A stretch of DNA of 64,000 nt from Achromobacter insolitus (GTDB lineage: Bacteria; Pseudomonadota; Gammaproteobacteria; Burkholderiales; Burkholderiaceae_B). The DNA lies in NCBI RefSeq assembly GCF_002209555.1, contig NZ_NJIF01000003.1, forward strand, positions 372,001-436,000, in the 5' to 3' direction. The notes under the pieces were generated by a model. That model saw only the letters and a list, made by a program, of their open reading frames with translations, did not search any database and had not been told where the DNA came from. Positions 41,174 to 49,979 of this stretch are shown one piece after another (the first letter of the stretch is position 1; every line of letters starts with the position of its first letter). The translations under genes and the position numbers were made by a program.

Positions 41174-41800
41174 TCAAGCGGGCTGCGCTTCGGCCAGCGC
41201 GCGTTGCACGGCCGGCCGGGCGGCAACGCGGGCCAGGTAGGCCGTCAATGTCGGGAACTGTGCAAGATCGACCCCGTCGCCCTCCAGCCAGCTGCCGATG
41301 GTGTACAGATAACCGTCCACCACGCTGTAGCGGTCGCCGGCCACCCAGGGGCCGACGATCTGCGACTCCAGGTAGGCGGCGCAGGCCGTCATGGTCTGCG
41401 GCACCTTGGCCTGCATGGCGGCGTGCGCGGCGGGATCGTCCGCCCAACGGGCGCCGCGCCGCTTGTGCGCATGCGCCACGTGGGCGGTGGACGCCAGATA
41501 ACTCGCCAGTTCCTGCATGCGGGCGAACGCGAAGGGATCGTCCAGCGGCGCCAATTGCGCTTGCGGAAAGCGCTGCGCAACGAACGCGAGCAGGGCGGGC
41601 GTCTCGGTCAGCACCCCCTGTTCGGTAACCAGCGCGGGCACTCGGCCCTTGGGATTGATGCGCAGGTACTCGGGGCTTTGCTGCTGCACGGCGCCCATAT
41701 CAAGCTTGACCAGATCGAAATCGGCGCCCGCCTCGCGCAGCGCGATATGCGTTGCCAGCGCACAGGTGCCAGGGGCGGAGTAAAAAGTCCAACGGGACAT
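41174..41800 (-). CDS. glutathione S-transferase family protein
   Basis: A 208-residue GST. The N-terminal thioredoxin-like domain begins RWTFYSAPGTCALATHIALREAG, which resembles beta-class enzymes (S-P-G-x-C-x-L). NPKGRVPALVTEQGVLTETPALLAFVA includes the cis-Pro and the GSH-binding E-T. The C-terminal helical domain includes GDRYSVVDGYLYTIGSW, the usual N-capping box. The ATG at 41800 is chosen because AAGAGG is six bases upstream; an ATG at 41806 is too close to it. It lies 65 bases downstream of the MmgE/PrpD gene of the amidase locus and could be its distal gene. Confidence 0.85.
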   Translation of the reverse strand: MSRWTFYSAPGTCALATHIALREAGADFDLVKLDMGAVQQQSPEYLRINPKGRVPALVTEQGVLTETPALLAFVAQRFPQAQLAPLDDPFAFARMQELASYLASTAHVAHAHKRRGARWADDPAAHAAMQAKVPQTMTACAAYLESQIVGPWVAGDRYSVVDGYLYTIGSWLEGDGVDLAQFPTLTAYLARVAARPAVQRALAEAQPA

Positions 41801-41871
41801 CTGCATCCTCTTCTTTCAACGGTTGAAAAGCCATGTCGCCCCTGAGGGCTGCCGGCTACAGGGTAGCCTGA

Positions 41872-43257
41872 TCACCCCGTGATTCCAATACCGCGCGGTG
41901 CCTTCAAGAGGCCAACGATTTCCCGCAAATCCCGTTCGGCATCCAGGCCGCGCAGCCTTCGTGCCAGTTCGCGCGTCTGCGCGGCGGGCAAGGGCGGACA
42001 CGCGGAGGCGCAGCAGGCCTCGAACTTGGCGTCCTGTTGCGCCATGTCCAAGGGCTTTTCCGGGCTGCCGGGGAAGGCCGGCATGTCGACCGCGAATTCG
42101 CGGCCGTCCTTGAGCCGCAGTTCGACGCGCTGGGGACTCATGGCGTTGGGATCGGGGTTGCCATCATCCACGACCTGGATGCGGGCGGCCAGTTCGTACG
42201 TCGCCGCCTCCGCCAGCGCGGGTGGATCGAAATCGGGAATGCCGACCCGCCCGCGCAATATGGCCGTGGCCATGGCATAGCCCATGCAGAGCCGGGCGGT
42301 GGCGGAGTCCATGCCAAGCTGCGCCGGACGGCCAACCAGACGCACAATGAGCGAGGACGCGCGGACCGTCACGCGGTCTATGTCCTCGGGCCGCAGCGCG
42401 TGCTGGCGCATCAGTTCCAGCACGGCGCCGATGCCGCTGTGCGTGGCCCGGCCGGTCGGGTAGGGTTTATGGCTCATGCGGCTTATCTGGAACACGCGGC
42501 CCACGTCTGCGCGCACCTCATCCCAGTTGGCCTGGCCAGCGTCATAGAGCGCGAAGTAACCATAAGGCCCCTCGAGAATGTCGCGCGGACCGGGAAACCC
42601 CGCCCGCGCCAACTCGAAGGCCGTGACCGCGGCCCTGGCATTCAGGCCGACCTGCAGGCCGACTGCCGGAGATCCCTCGATATGCGCCTGCATGGTGCCC
42701 GACAGATGGCTATACGCCAGTCCCAACGCATCGCGAGTGGCAGCTTCGTCCAGTCCGGCCAGTTTGCACAGCGTGGCCGTGGCGCCCAGGCCGCCACACA
42801 TGGCCGGCCGGAAGAACCGCATGGGCGCGCGCTGGGCCAATGCGACGTAGATGGCGAAGTCCAGCCCCGTGGCGACGGCGGTGATGAGCCGGGTGCCGTC
42901 CACACCGCCTTCGCGTTCGGCATACCCCAGGGCCGCCGGCACGATGCAGGCAAACGCATGCACCACGGCGCGGTCATGGATCGCGTCGAATTCCTGATTG
43001 AAGACCTGATAGGCGTTGAGCATGACGGCGCTGGCCAGCGGCAGCCGCTCGCCGCTGCCCCAGACGGTGGCTTCCGAGCCTGGGCCGAGCGCCTGGGCAG
43101 CCTGCCGCAACGACGGCATGCGCGGATGGCGCGAACCGGACAGACCCACGCCGACCGCATCGAGAATGAAGGTCTTGGCCGCCTCTACCGCGGCGGCCGG
43201 CAAATCTTCATAGCGCGTGCGCAGCAAATGGGAAACCAGGGTGTCGACGGCGCTCAT
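41872..43257 (-). CDS. MmgE/PrpD family protein
   Basis: A 461-residue second copy of the MmgE/PrpD family in this window. It shows the same architecture as the protein at 32.8 kb: VEAAKTFILDAVGVGLSG, LNAYQVFNQEFDAIHDRAVVHAFACIVPAALGYAE, FRPAMCGGLGATATLCKLAGLDEAA and ISRMSHKPYPTGRATHSGIGAVLELM. The active site probably handles a carboxylate intermediate (isomerase, dehydratase or decarboxylase). The start at 43257 overlaps the TGA of the deacetylase-like gene (ATGA). It belongs to the amidase operon. Confidence 0.85.
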   Translation of the reverse strand: MSAVDTLVSHLLRTRYEDLPAAAVEAAKTFILDAVGVGLSGSRHPRMPSLRQAAQALGPGSEATVWGSGERLPLASAVMLNAYQVFNQEFDAIHDRAVVHAFACIVPAALGYAEREGGVDGTRLITAVATGLDFAIYVALAQRAPMRFFRPAMCGGLGATATLCKLAGLDEAATRDALGLAYSHLSGTMQAHIEGSPAVGLQVGLNARAAVTAFELARAGFPGPRDILEGPYGYFALYDAGQANWDEVRADVGRVFQISRMSHKPYPTGRATHSGIGAVLELMRQHALRPEDIDRVTVRASSLIVRLVGRPAQLGMDSATARLCMGYAMATAILRGRVGIPDFDPPALAEAATYELAARIQVVDDGNPDPNAMSPQRVELRLKDGREFAVDMPAFPGSPEKPLDMAQQDAKFEACCASACPPLPAAQTRELARRLRGLDAERDLREIVGLLKAPRGIGITG

Positions 43258-44156
43258 GCCTGCGCCCCGCCGAAGTCCGGGCGTATCTGGCCCGCATACC
43301 ATTCGTATATCCCGGCGCCCGTGACGAAGCGGGTCATCGGATGCCGCTGCAGCCGGTCCAGCATGTCGAGCAGATCGGCATAGCGGTGTGGCACGCCCAT
43401 GAGGTGCGGATGCAGCCCCAATGTGAGGACGCGAGGCCTGCCGTTATGCCGCGCCTCCTCGGCGTACAGGTCCAGCGTCCGCTCCAGGCGCCGGCCGAAT
43501 TCCCCCGTGGCGTGCTTTTCCACCGCGTGGATGACCGAATCGTTGAGCTCCAGCGCATAGGGCAGCGCGAGCAGCGGACGTCCCGAGGTCCGCATCCAGT
43601 TGGGCAGATCGTCCAGGCACCAGTCGAACAGATAGTCGATGCCGGCCTGCGCCAGGAGGTCCGGCGTATCCTGCGTCTCGCGCAGTCCCGGGGATAGCCA
43701 GCCGCGCGGACGGCGGCCGCTGAAGCGTTCGATCCGGTCGAGGGCCGCGACGATGGTGCGGGCTTGTCCATCGCCATCTTCCTGCGACAGCGCCCGCTGG
43801 TGAATCCCGTGGCCGATGAACTCCCAGCCCGCCTCCAGCAGCGCCTGCGCCGCTTGAGGATAGGCATCGATGACCGAAGCATTCAGGCTGGCCGAGGCCG
43901 GCAGGCCGCGGCTGCGGATGGCGTCGATCATCCGGGGCAGGCCGCAGCGCAGGCCGTATTCGGCCCAGCTGAAGTTCGGCACGTCCGGAACCGTCTCGCG
44001 CCCGTGCGGCGGGGTAAGCAGGGTGCGAGGCATGGGCTGGTCGAACGGCCAGTGCTCGACATTGACCACCAGGTGCACCAGGATGGCGCGGCCATCCAGG
44101 CCCGCCAAGGGCGGGCGCTGGCTGGAAAGCATGAAAGGAATGCGTGGGTTGTTCAT
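43254..44156 (-). CDS. polysaccharide deacetylase family protein, PuuE/allantoinase-like
   Basis: A 300-residue NodB-fold protein related to cofactor-light allantoinases (PuuE) and peptidoglycan deacetylase-like hydrolases. Visible features are ILVHLVVNVEHWPFDQPMPRTL, PNFSWAEYGLRCGLPRMIDAI, ASASLNASVIDAYPQAAQALLEAGWEFIGHG (the WEFxGHG family motif) and a late LTLGLHPHLMGVPHRYADLL. The probable reaction is hydrolysis of a cyclic or acyclic amide. The start at 44156 is used; further upstream the frame reaches into the hydratase gene. The gene is coupled to MmgE/PrpD by ATGA. Confidence 0.8.
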   Translation of the reverse strand: MNNPRIPFMLSSQRPPLAGLDGRAILVHLVVNVEHWPFDQPMPRTLLTPPHGRETVPDVPNFSWAEYGLRCGLPRMIDAIRSRGLPASASLNASVIDAYPQAAQALLEAGWEFIGHGIHQRALSQEDGDGQARTIVAALDRIERFSGRRPRGWLSPGLRETQDTPDLLAQAGIDYLFDWCLDDLPNWMRTSGRPLLALPYALELNDSVIHAVEKHATGEFGRRLERTLDLYAEEARHNGRPRVLTLGLHPHLMGVPHRYADLLDMLDRLQRHPMTRFVTGAGIYEWYAGQIRPDFGGAQA

Positions 44157-44184
44157 GGCACTTTGCTCATGGTTCAAAAATGAC

Positions 44185-44970
44185 TCAGCGGCCGAGGAAG
44201 ACCGGATCGCGCTTTTCAGCGAACGCCCGCCGGCCTTCGGCATAGTCCGCGCTATCGAAACACTGCCGCACCAGGGCGTCGATCGCCTCGGTCCCGGCCG
44301 GCGCCGGCGGATTCATGGTCGCCAGTATGGCCGCCTTTGCCGCGCGCAGGGAGAGGGGCGCATTGGCGGCGATGCCGCGCACGCGTGCCTGGGTCTGGCG
44401 GGCAAAGTCATCGTCGGCATAGCGTTCATGGACCAGGCCACGACGCTCTGCCTGTTCGGCATCGAGGATGCGGGCGGTATAGAAGAGGTCGAACGCGGAG
44501 GCCGCGCCCACCACGTCCACCAGCCTGCGCATGTCCGCAAGGCTGTAACCCAGGCCCAGCCGCGCGGCAGGCATGCGAAAGCGGGCGCTGGCGCTGGCAT
44601 AGCGCAGGTCGCAGGCCAGCGCCAGACCGATGCCGCCTCCCATGCAGGCGCCCTGGATCAACGCCACGGTGGGCGCCGAGAACTCGGCCAGCATCCGTTG
44701 CGCTTGCGCCACCGCCTGGTTGTACCGGGCCACGGCGGCCTGGCCATCGCGCGCCTGGTCGAACTCGCTGATATCGGCGCCCGACACGAACGCACGCGAA
44801 CCCGCGCCAGTCAGCACCAGTACCCGAACGCCGGTACCCTCGAGCTCCCGCAATGCGGCGGCCAATTGCTGCCACATGGCCAGCGTCATCGCGTTGCGCC
44901 GTTCAGGATGGCAGACCGTCAACGTGGCCACGCCATCCTGGCGTTCCACCTGGATCTGGCCCCCGCTCAT
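44185..44970 (-). CDS. enoyl-CoA hydratase/isomerase family protein
   Basis: A 261-residue crotonase-fold enzyme with oxyanion motifs SRAFVSGADISEFDQA and GACMGGGIGLALACDLRYA. Next is ARFRMPAARLGLGYSLADMRRLVDVVG, in which the family catalytic Glu positions are not both present. It probably hydrates or isomerises an unsaturated acyl-CoA made through the adjacent CoA transferase. The ATG at 44970 overlaps the CoA transferase TGA (ATGA), so they are translationally coupled. Confidence 0.84.
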   Translation of the reverse strand: MSGGQIQVERQDGVATLTVCHPERRNAMTLAMWQQLAAALRELEGTGVRVLVLTGAGSRAFVSGADISEFDQARDGQAAVARYNQAVAQAQRMLAEFSAPTVALIQGACMGGGIGLALACDLRYASASARFRMPAARLGLGYSLADMRRLVDVVGAASAFDLFYTARILDAEQAERRGLVHERYADDDFARQTQARVRGIAANAPLSLRAAKAAILATMNPPAPAGTEAIDALVRQCFDSADYAEGRRAFAEKRDPVFLGR

Positions 44971-46163
44971 ACCACGCCCTCGTCGTACAGGCGTTCGATG
45001 TCGGCCGCGGCATAGCCGATTTCCCCCAGCATCTCCCGGGTATGTTCGCCCCATCCGGGCGCAGGGCGGGCGATGCGCGCGGGCGTGCGCGTCAAGGCCA
45101 CGGGTTGCGAGATCAGCCGGTACGCATGTCCGGCCTCGTCCTCGACCGGCTGGGCCACGCCGAGATGCCGCACCTGTTCGTCCTCGAATACCTGCGGGAT
45201 GCTGTAGACCGGCCCCGCGGGCACGCCGGCCTGGTTCAGCAAGCCGACCCAGTGCGCTACGGGATGTTCGCGAAAGCGCTGCGCCAGGGATTCATTGAGG
45301 GAGGCCCGGTTTGCCACCCGCAGCTTCTCCGTCGCGTAGCGCGGATCTTCCAACCACTGCGGCATCTCCAGGCAGGCGCACAGGCGGCGCCAGTTGCCTT
45401 CTCCGGAAGCGCCCAGGTTGAAAGCGCCATCGCTGCCTTCAAACAAGCCCATCGGGCTGCTGGTCGGGTGGTCATTGCCCGCCTGTACCGGCGTGTCGCC
45501 ATCGTTCAGGTAGCGCGCCGCCTGGAAGTCCATCAGTGCGATCTGGGTATGCAAGAGGGAACTGTGGACCCATTGGCCTACGCCGGATTGTTCCCGTTCT
45601 ATCAGGGCCAGCAATACGCCGACCGCGGCGTAGATGCCGGTGCCGCAATCAGCGACCGCCAGCCCGGCCCGCAACGGGCCGCCGCCAGCGAAGCCCGTGA
45701 CCGACATAAGCCCGCCCATGCCCTGGATGATCTGGTCGAAACCCGGCCGGTCCGCATAGGGGCCATCCTGGCCAAAACCGGAAATGCTGGCCAGGATGAT
45801 GCGGGGATTGATGGCGCGCAGCGCTTCGTAATCGACCCCGAGCCGTGACTTGACGTCGGGACGCCAGTTTTCCACCACCACGTCGGCGGACGCTACCAGT
45901 TGCTTGAACACCGCCAACCCTTCGGGCTTCTTCAGGTTCAGCGTCATCGACCGCTTGTTGCGGTTCAGGTTCTGGAAATCGCCGCCGGTGCGGTCCGCGG
46001 CGAACATGGCTTCGTTGGGATCGATCCCGGCCGGCGGTTCGATACGGATCACGTCCGCGCCGAAATCGGCCAGGATACGAACGCAGGTCGGGCCGGCGCG
46101 CACGCGCGAAAGATCCAGCACGCGAAAGCGGGAGAGGGTGGAGGAGGCATTGATTCTGGCCAT
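44967..46163 (-). CDS. CaiB/BaiF family CoA transferase
   Basis: A 398-residue class III CoA transferase. Family features are FRVLDLSRVRAGPTCVRILADFGADVIRIEPP at the N-terminus, DFQNLNRNKRSMTLNLKKPEG, ADVVVENWRPDVKSRLG, GFGQDGPYADRPGFDQIIQGMGGLMSVTG, and the active-site region GLAVADCGTGIYAAVGVL, where the Asp is the expected catalytic residue. It moves CoA between carboxylic acids. It sits 14 bases after the amidase gene and overlaps the enoyl-CoA hydratase gene. Confidence 0.88.
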   Translation of the reverse strand: MARINASSTLSRFRVLDLSRVRAGPTCVRILADFGADVIRIEPPAGIDPNEAMFAADRTGGDFQNLNRNKRSMTLNLKKPEGLAVFKQLVASADVVVENWRPDVKSRLGVDYEALRAINPRIILASISGFGQDGPYADRPGFDQIIQGMGGLMSVTGFAGGGPLRAGLAVADCGTGIYAAVGVLLALIEREQSGVGQWVHSSLLHTQIALMDFQAARYLNDGDTPVQAGNDHPTSSPMGLFEGSDGAFNLGASGEGNWRRLCACLEMPQWLEDPRYATEKLRVANRASLNESLAQRFREHPVAHWVGLLNQAGVPAGPVYSIPQVFEDEQVRHLGVAQPVEDEAGHAYRLISQPVALTRTPARIARPAPGWGEHTREMLGEIGYAAADIERLYDEGVV

Positions 46164-46177
46164 GATGATTCCGTGGA

Positions 46178-47530
46178 TTAGCGTTGCAGAAGGGCGGAAA
46201 AGGGCAGGGCGAACTGGTGTGCGAAAGCCAGCAGCAAGGGCTCGCTGCCAGGCGCGCCGATCGCCTGCACGCAGACGGGACGGCCTTGCGCGTCGATGCC
46301 CGCGGGCAGCACCAGGGCCGGCAGTCCCAGGTAATTGATATAAGCGTGATGGCGATGCAGCGCCGCGAGCGCGCGCGGGTCGAAGGCCGGGCTGGTGGTG
46401 GTGACCGCGGCGCGGTCCGGCACGCCCTGCGGCAGGCAGGGCGTGAGCAACAGATCTGCGCCGCCCAGGTGGCTGGCGAGAAACGCGGCGCGCAATGGCG
46501 CAATGCGCGCCATCGCATGGCGATACCAGATGGCGGGCATGGCCCAGCCCGGCAGCGCAATGGCCTGGGTTGCCGGCGCCAGCGTGGCCAGCTCGCGCCG
46601 CACGCTGCCAGCCAGCGTCAACGCGGCTTCCGCGTGCAGAACGATCTGCGCCAGACGGTTCAGGCGGTCGAGGTCCGGCGCCGGACAGGCATCGACGCGC
46701 GCCAGCGCGTCCACGCGCTGCTCAAAGCGGGTCATCTCGGCCGCCACGTCGGCGCGCGCACCGGCCGTGCCTAGCGTGGACGCAACCCGCCAACGTCTTG
46801 GCCGCGATAGATACTCTGCGATGCCGGCCATGTCGCCGGGCAGCGCAGGGGCAGCCATGCCAGCGGGCAGCAGCGCGGCGTAGACGCAGGCAACATCGAG
46901 CGCGCCGCGGCCTATCACCCCGACCGTGTCCAGCGTCGGCGCCAACGCGGCCACGCCATCGGCCGGAATTGCTCCCCGGGTCGGTTTCAGTCCTACCAGG
47001 CCGCAGGTTGCCGCCGGCATACGTACGGATCCCGCCGTGTCCGTGCCGAGCGAGGCGGGAACCAGCCCGGCGGCCACCGCGACCGCGCAGCCGCTGGACG
47101 ACCCGCCCACCGCAGCGGCGATGTCCAGCGGGTTGGCCAGCGTCGGCCCGTGAGGGTTCTCGGCCGTCGCACCGCAGGCATGCTCGGCCATCGCCAACGC
47201 GCCAAGATTGAGCGCGCCCTGGTCCTGCAGGCGTTGCAGCACGGTCGCGATCGGACCCGGCGTGCCCTCGCGCGGCGGACGGCCGCAGCCGGGCGTGTGC
47301 GCCCCCGTCTCAAAGACATCCTTGTGCGCCAGCGCCACGCCTTCAAGCAGGCCGCCGGGCCGAACCGACGCAGGCGGAAGATAGGTCCGGATGGCGCAGT
47401 GGAGTTCGCCCGCGCGGCGCTGGAACGCGGCCGCCAGCGCGTCAATGAGCCCAGCGCGTTCGCCCGGCTCGGCCAGGGCATGGCGCAGGCGCATGTCTTC
47501 CACGGAAAGATGCAGCAGGGATTCAGGCAT
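46178..47530 (-). CDS. amidase signature enzyme, AtzE-like
   Basis: A 450-residue amidase-signature hydrolase. The Ser-cisSer-Lys triad is recognisable: Lys in GVALAHKDVFETG, cis-Ser in AAAVGGSSSGCAVAVAAG, and nucleophile Ser in LGTDTAGSVRMPAATCGLVGLKPTRG. The match to AtzE, which deaminates 1-carboxybiuret in cyanuric acid breakdown, rests mainly on its partner: a small AtzG-like gene overlaps its start by eight bases. The start at 47530 excludes an upstream stretch that belongs to that small gene's frame-shadow. The substrate is an amide, otherwise undetermined. Confidence 0.82.
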   Translation of the reverse strand: MPESLLHLSVEDMRLRHALAEPGERAGLIDALAAAFQRRAGELHCAIRTYLPPASVRPGGLLEGVALAHKDVFETGAHTPGCGRPPREGTPGPIATVLQRLQDQGALNLGALAMAEHACGATAENPHGPTLANPLDIAAAVGGSSSGCAVAVAAGLVPASLGTDTAGSVRMPAATCGLVGLKPTRGAIPADGVAALAPTLDTVGVIGRGALDVACVYAALLPAGMAAPALPGDMAGIAEYLSRPRRWRVASTLGTAGARADVAAEMTRFEQRVDALARVDACPAPDLDRLNRLAQIVLHAEAALTLAGSVRRELATLAPATQAIALPGWAMPAIWYRHAMARIAPLRAAFLASHLGGADLLLTPCLPQGVPDRAAVTTTSPAFDPRALAALHRHHAYINYLGLPALVLPAGIDAQGRPVCVQAIGAPGSEPLLLAFAHQFALPFSALLQR

Positions 47531-47687
47531 GCCCGCTCCCGCAATCCGCGATGTCAGCTTCGATGGCGGCAAGGCGCAGCAGGGTGCGCGCGACCGCCTG
47601 CTGAGTTTCCACTGGCACAGCCAGGCCGTGCATTTTGCAGACCAGGGCAACCCAGGCCTGCCATTCCTGTTTGGTGGCGTCTTCCAT
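47523..47687 (-). CDS. AtzG-like small amidase subunit
   Basis: A 54-residue acidic helical protein (EWQAWVALVCKMHGLAVPVETQQAVARTLLRLAAIEADIAD). Its size, helical pattern and place immediately before and overlapping an amidase-signature gene match AtzG, the GatC-like partner that stabilises AtzE. The start at 47687 is preferred: AGGAGG lies eight bases upstream, whereas the ATG at 47693 is only two bases from it. It is the first gene of the minus-strand operon, with its promoter facing the GntR gene. Confidence 0.7.
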   Translation of the reverse strand: MEDATKQEWQAWVALVCKMHGLAVPVETQQAVARTLLRLAAIEADIADCGSGHA

Positions 47688-47737
47688 GCGCATTACCTCC
47701 TGCCGCACTTTGCTCGGTAAAATAAAAGTCTAGTCTC

Positions 47738-47753
47738 ATAAATATATTTATAG
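47738..47753. promoter_or_regulatory. palindromic AT site in amidase/GntR promoter
   Basis: A perfect 14-bp palindrome (ATAAATATATTTAT, 47738-47751) lies in the divergent region between the AtzG-like gene and the GntR-family gene. The 14-mer AAATATATTTATAG at 47740-47753 recurs exactly in the promoter region of the MFS gene at 48555-48568, suggesting one GntR/FCD operator at both places. Confidence 0.55.
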
Positions 47754-47812
47754 AAGTCAAGAAAATACTATGCCGCAGTTCAGTTTTCTTCAACCCCTGA
47801 CCGGAGTCCGCC

Positions 47813-48472
47813 ATGAAAGCCGCTGAGCGCATCCGCCTGTCCGTCGAAGAATCCATCCGTGACGGCAGCCTGCTGCCCGGGGATCCCGTAGACGAACAGA
47901 TGCTGATGCAGACCTACGACGTGTCGCGCACGCCCGTGCGCGAGGCGCTGCTGCAATTGCAGGCGCAAGGGCTGGTGGCCAGCCTGCCGCGCGGCGGCAT
48001 GGTGGTGGCCAAGATGGATGTGGCCCAGCTGCTGGCCATGTGGGAACTGCTGGCCGAGCTGGAGGGCATCGGCGCGCGACTGGCCTGCGAGCGCATGACT
48101 CCCGCGGAACGCGATGAGCTGGCGGTCATCCACGAGCGCGCCGCCGCAGTAGTGCGGCGAGAAGACACAGACGCCTGGCAGGAACACAACCGGCGGTTCC
48201 ACGACGCCCTGTACATGGGCGCACGCAATCCTTATCTGCGCCAGGAAATCCTGCGGATGCGGTCGCGGACGGGCGCCTACCGGCTCCATGCTTTCTCGGC
48301 GTTTGGCCGCCTTGCCACGTCATGGGAACAGCACGGCCAGCTGCTTGAGGCCATCCAGGCGCAAGACTCGGTCCGCGCCGCGGCCGTCATGACGCAGCAC
48401 ATGAGTCCCGGACAAGGCGCGACCAGCTTCGCTTCCTTTGTCGCCGCGCTGCCCAAGAACCTGCTTGCCTGA
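47813..48472 (+). CDS. GntR/FCD family transcriptional regulator
   Basis: A 219-residue FadR-type regulator. The winged helix is at residues 1-65 (ERIRLSVEESIRDGSLLPGDPVDEQMLMQTYDVSRTPVREALLQLQAQGLVASLPRGG), followed by an all-helical FCD effector domain with metal-ligand pattern around EHNRRFHDALYMGARNPYL and EAIQAQDSVRAAAVMTQHM. It starts at an ATG with GGAG six bases upstream. It is divergent from the amidase operon, and a matched palindrome lies between them. It is the likely repressor of both that operon and the MFS gene downstream. Confidence 0.87.
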   Translation: MKAAERIRLSVEESIRDGSLLPGDPVDEQMLMQTYDVSRTPVREALLQLQAQGLVASLPRGGMVVAKMDVAQLLAMWELLAELEGIGARLACERMTPAERDELAVIHERAAAVVRREDTDAWQEHNRRFHDALYMGARNPYLRQEILRMRSRTGAYRLHAFSAFGRLATSWEQHGQLLEAIQAQDSVRAAAVMTQHMSPGQGATSFASFVAALPKNLLA

Positions 48473-48500
48473 CGTTCAGCGGGCTGCCGGGAGCCTGGCG

Positions 48501-48535
48501 CCCGCAGGGATACCTGCGGGTAAATCCTTATTATT
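48501..48535 (+). terminator. intrinsic terminator after gntR
   Basis: CCCGCAGG (48501-48508) and CCTGCGGG (48513-48520) form an 8-bp stem with a GATA loop. It is followed by T-rich sequence (TAAATCCTTATTATTG), 29 bases after the GntR stop. Confidence 0.6.
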
Positions 48536-48554
48536 GTATTTTTTCAAAATGGCA

Positions 48555-48568
48555 AAATATATTTATAG
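48555..48568. promoter_or_regulatory. second copy of AT-rich GntR-type site
   Basis: AAATATATTTATAG at 48555-48568 is identical to 47740-47753. It lies about 90 bases upstream of the MFS start codon, consistent with control by the GntR/FCD regulator. Confidence 0.5.
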
Positions 48569-48656
48569 CAGACAAAAACATCTGCTCGCGTGACCTTGCC
48601 CCGGTGTCGGCGGGCTAGGGCGCTTTCCCCTGATCCGCTCCACCGAGGAACCCGCT

Positions 48657-49979
48657 ATGGATGCTGTTTCACCGCAACCCCTTTCCACGCCGGCGCATGG
48701 CGCCGCGTCGGCCGCCGATCCCGGCCAGATGCACCGCAAGGTCGCCTGGCGCCTCATACCGTTCTTGATCTTCCTGTTCCTGCTGGCGTGGATCGATCGC
48801 GTGAATGTCGGTTTCGCCAAGCTGCAGATGTTGCAGGATCTGCGCTTCAGCGAAGCCGTGTATGGGCTTGGAGCGGGTATCTTCTTCATTGGCTATTTCA
48901 TCTTCGAAGTGCCCAGCAACCTGCTGCTGCAGCGGATCGGCGCGCGCAAGACCCTGGCGCGCATCACCATCCTGTGGGGCCTGACCTCGATGGCGATGGC
49001 ATTCGTCACGACTCCGACCTCCTTCTATGTCCTGCGCTTTCTGCTGGGCGCCTTCGAAGCAGGTTTCTTCCCCGGCGTCATGCTTTATCTGACGTACTGG
49101 ATCCCCGCAGGCAGGCGAGGGCGCATCAATGGCTGGTTCATGACGTCATTCGGGATCGCGGGCATTGTGGGCGGGCCCATCGCCGGACTCATCATGAGCG
49201 GCATGGACGGTGTGGCTCCATTGCGCAACTGGCAATGGCTGTTCGTGCTGGAAGGCATTCCTTCCGTCATCGCCGGATTCGTGGTGCTGGCGTACCTGCC
49301 GGACCGGCCGCAACAGGCGCGCTGGCTCAGCGCGGCGGAGAAGGCCGCCTTGGTGGCGGAATTGGAGGGCGAGCGCCTCGATTCCGCAAAGCACTCCAGT
49401 TTCACCCAAGCCTTGCGCCAGCCTGCATTGTGGTTGTGCACCGCGGCTTACTTTTGCATCGTGGGCGGCAACGCGACCTTGGCCTTCTGGATGCCTTCTA
49501 TCGTTCGTGAACTGGGTGTGCAGGGCGCGCTGAACATCGGCCTGTTGTCGGCCATTCCGTTCATCCTGGGCACGGCCGCAATGGTGATCAACGGCATGCA
49601 TTCAGACTCGACTCGGGAACGCCGGCTGCATTGCGCTGGCGCCACCCTGATCGGCGCCCTGGGGCTGTCGCTGACAGGAATCTACATCGGCAGCCCCGTG
49701 CTGGCGATGGCGGCGTTGAGCATCGCAGCCATAGGCGTGCTGGGCTCCTTTCCGGTGTTCTGGGCCATTCCCGCGGCCTTCCTGACCGGCACCGCGGCTG
49801 CGGGCGGCATCGCCTTCATCAATTCGGTCGGTAACCTGGCCGGCTTTGCCACGCCTTTCATGATGGGCTGGCTCAAGGAGTGGACGGGGGGCGTGGCCGC
49901 CGGCCTGTATGTGGTGGCGGGCATGCAGGTCGTCGCGACGGCGGTCGTCGCACTGACCATGCGCAAGCTGCCCGTCTAG
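48657..49979 (+). CDS. MFS transporter, anion:cation symporter type
   Basis: A 440-residue, 12-segment MFS transporter. The pattern WRLIPFLIFLFLLAWIDRVNVGFAKLQM at the first helix, the loop VPSNLLLQRIGARKTLARITILWG and FLLGAFEAGFFPGVMLYLTYWIP are characteristic of the ACS (phthalate/glucarate/tartrate) subfamily, which imports organic acids with protons. The start has GAGGA upstream. It follows the GntR gene behind a terminator, with a copy of the AT-rich operator-like site, and probably imports the substrate of the amidase pathway. Confidence 0.88.
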   Translation: MDAVSPQPLSTPAHGAASAADPGQMHRKVAWRLIPFLIFLFLLAWIDRVNVGFAKLQMLQDLRFSEAVYGLGAGIFFIGYFIFEVPSNLLLQRIGARKTLARITILWGLTSMAMAFVTTPTSFYVLRFLLGAFEAGFFPGVMLYLTYWIPAGRRGRINGWFMTSFGIAGIVGGPIAGLIMSGMDGVAPLRNWQWLFVLEGIPSVIAGFVVLAYLPDRPQQARWLSAAEKAALVAELEGERLDSAKHSSFTQALRQPALWLCTAAYFCIVGGNATLAFWMPSIVRELGVQGALNIGLLSAIPFILGTAAMVINGMHSDSTRERRLHCAGATLIGALGLSLTGIYIGSPVLAMAALSIAAIGVLGSFPVFWAIPAAFLTGTAAAGGIAFINSVGNLAGFATPFMMGWLKEWTGGVAAGLYVVAGMQVVATAVVALTMRKLPV

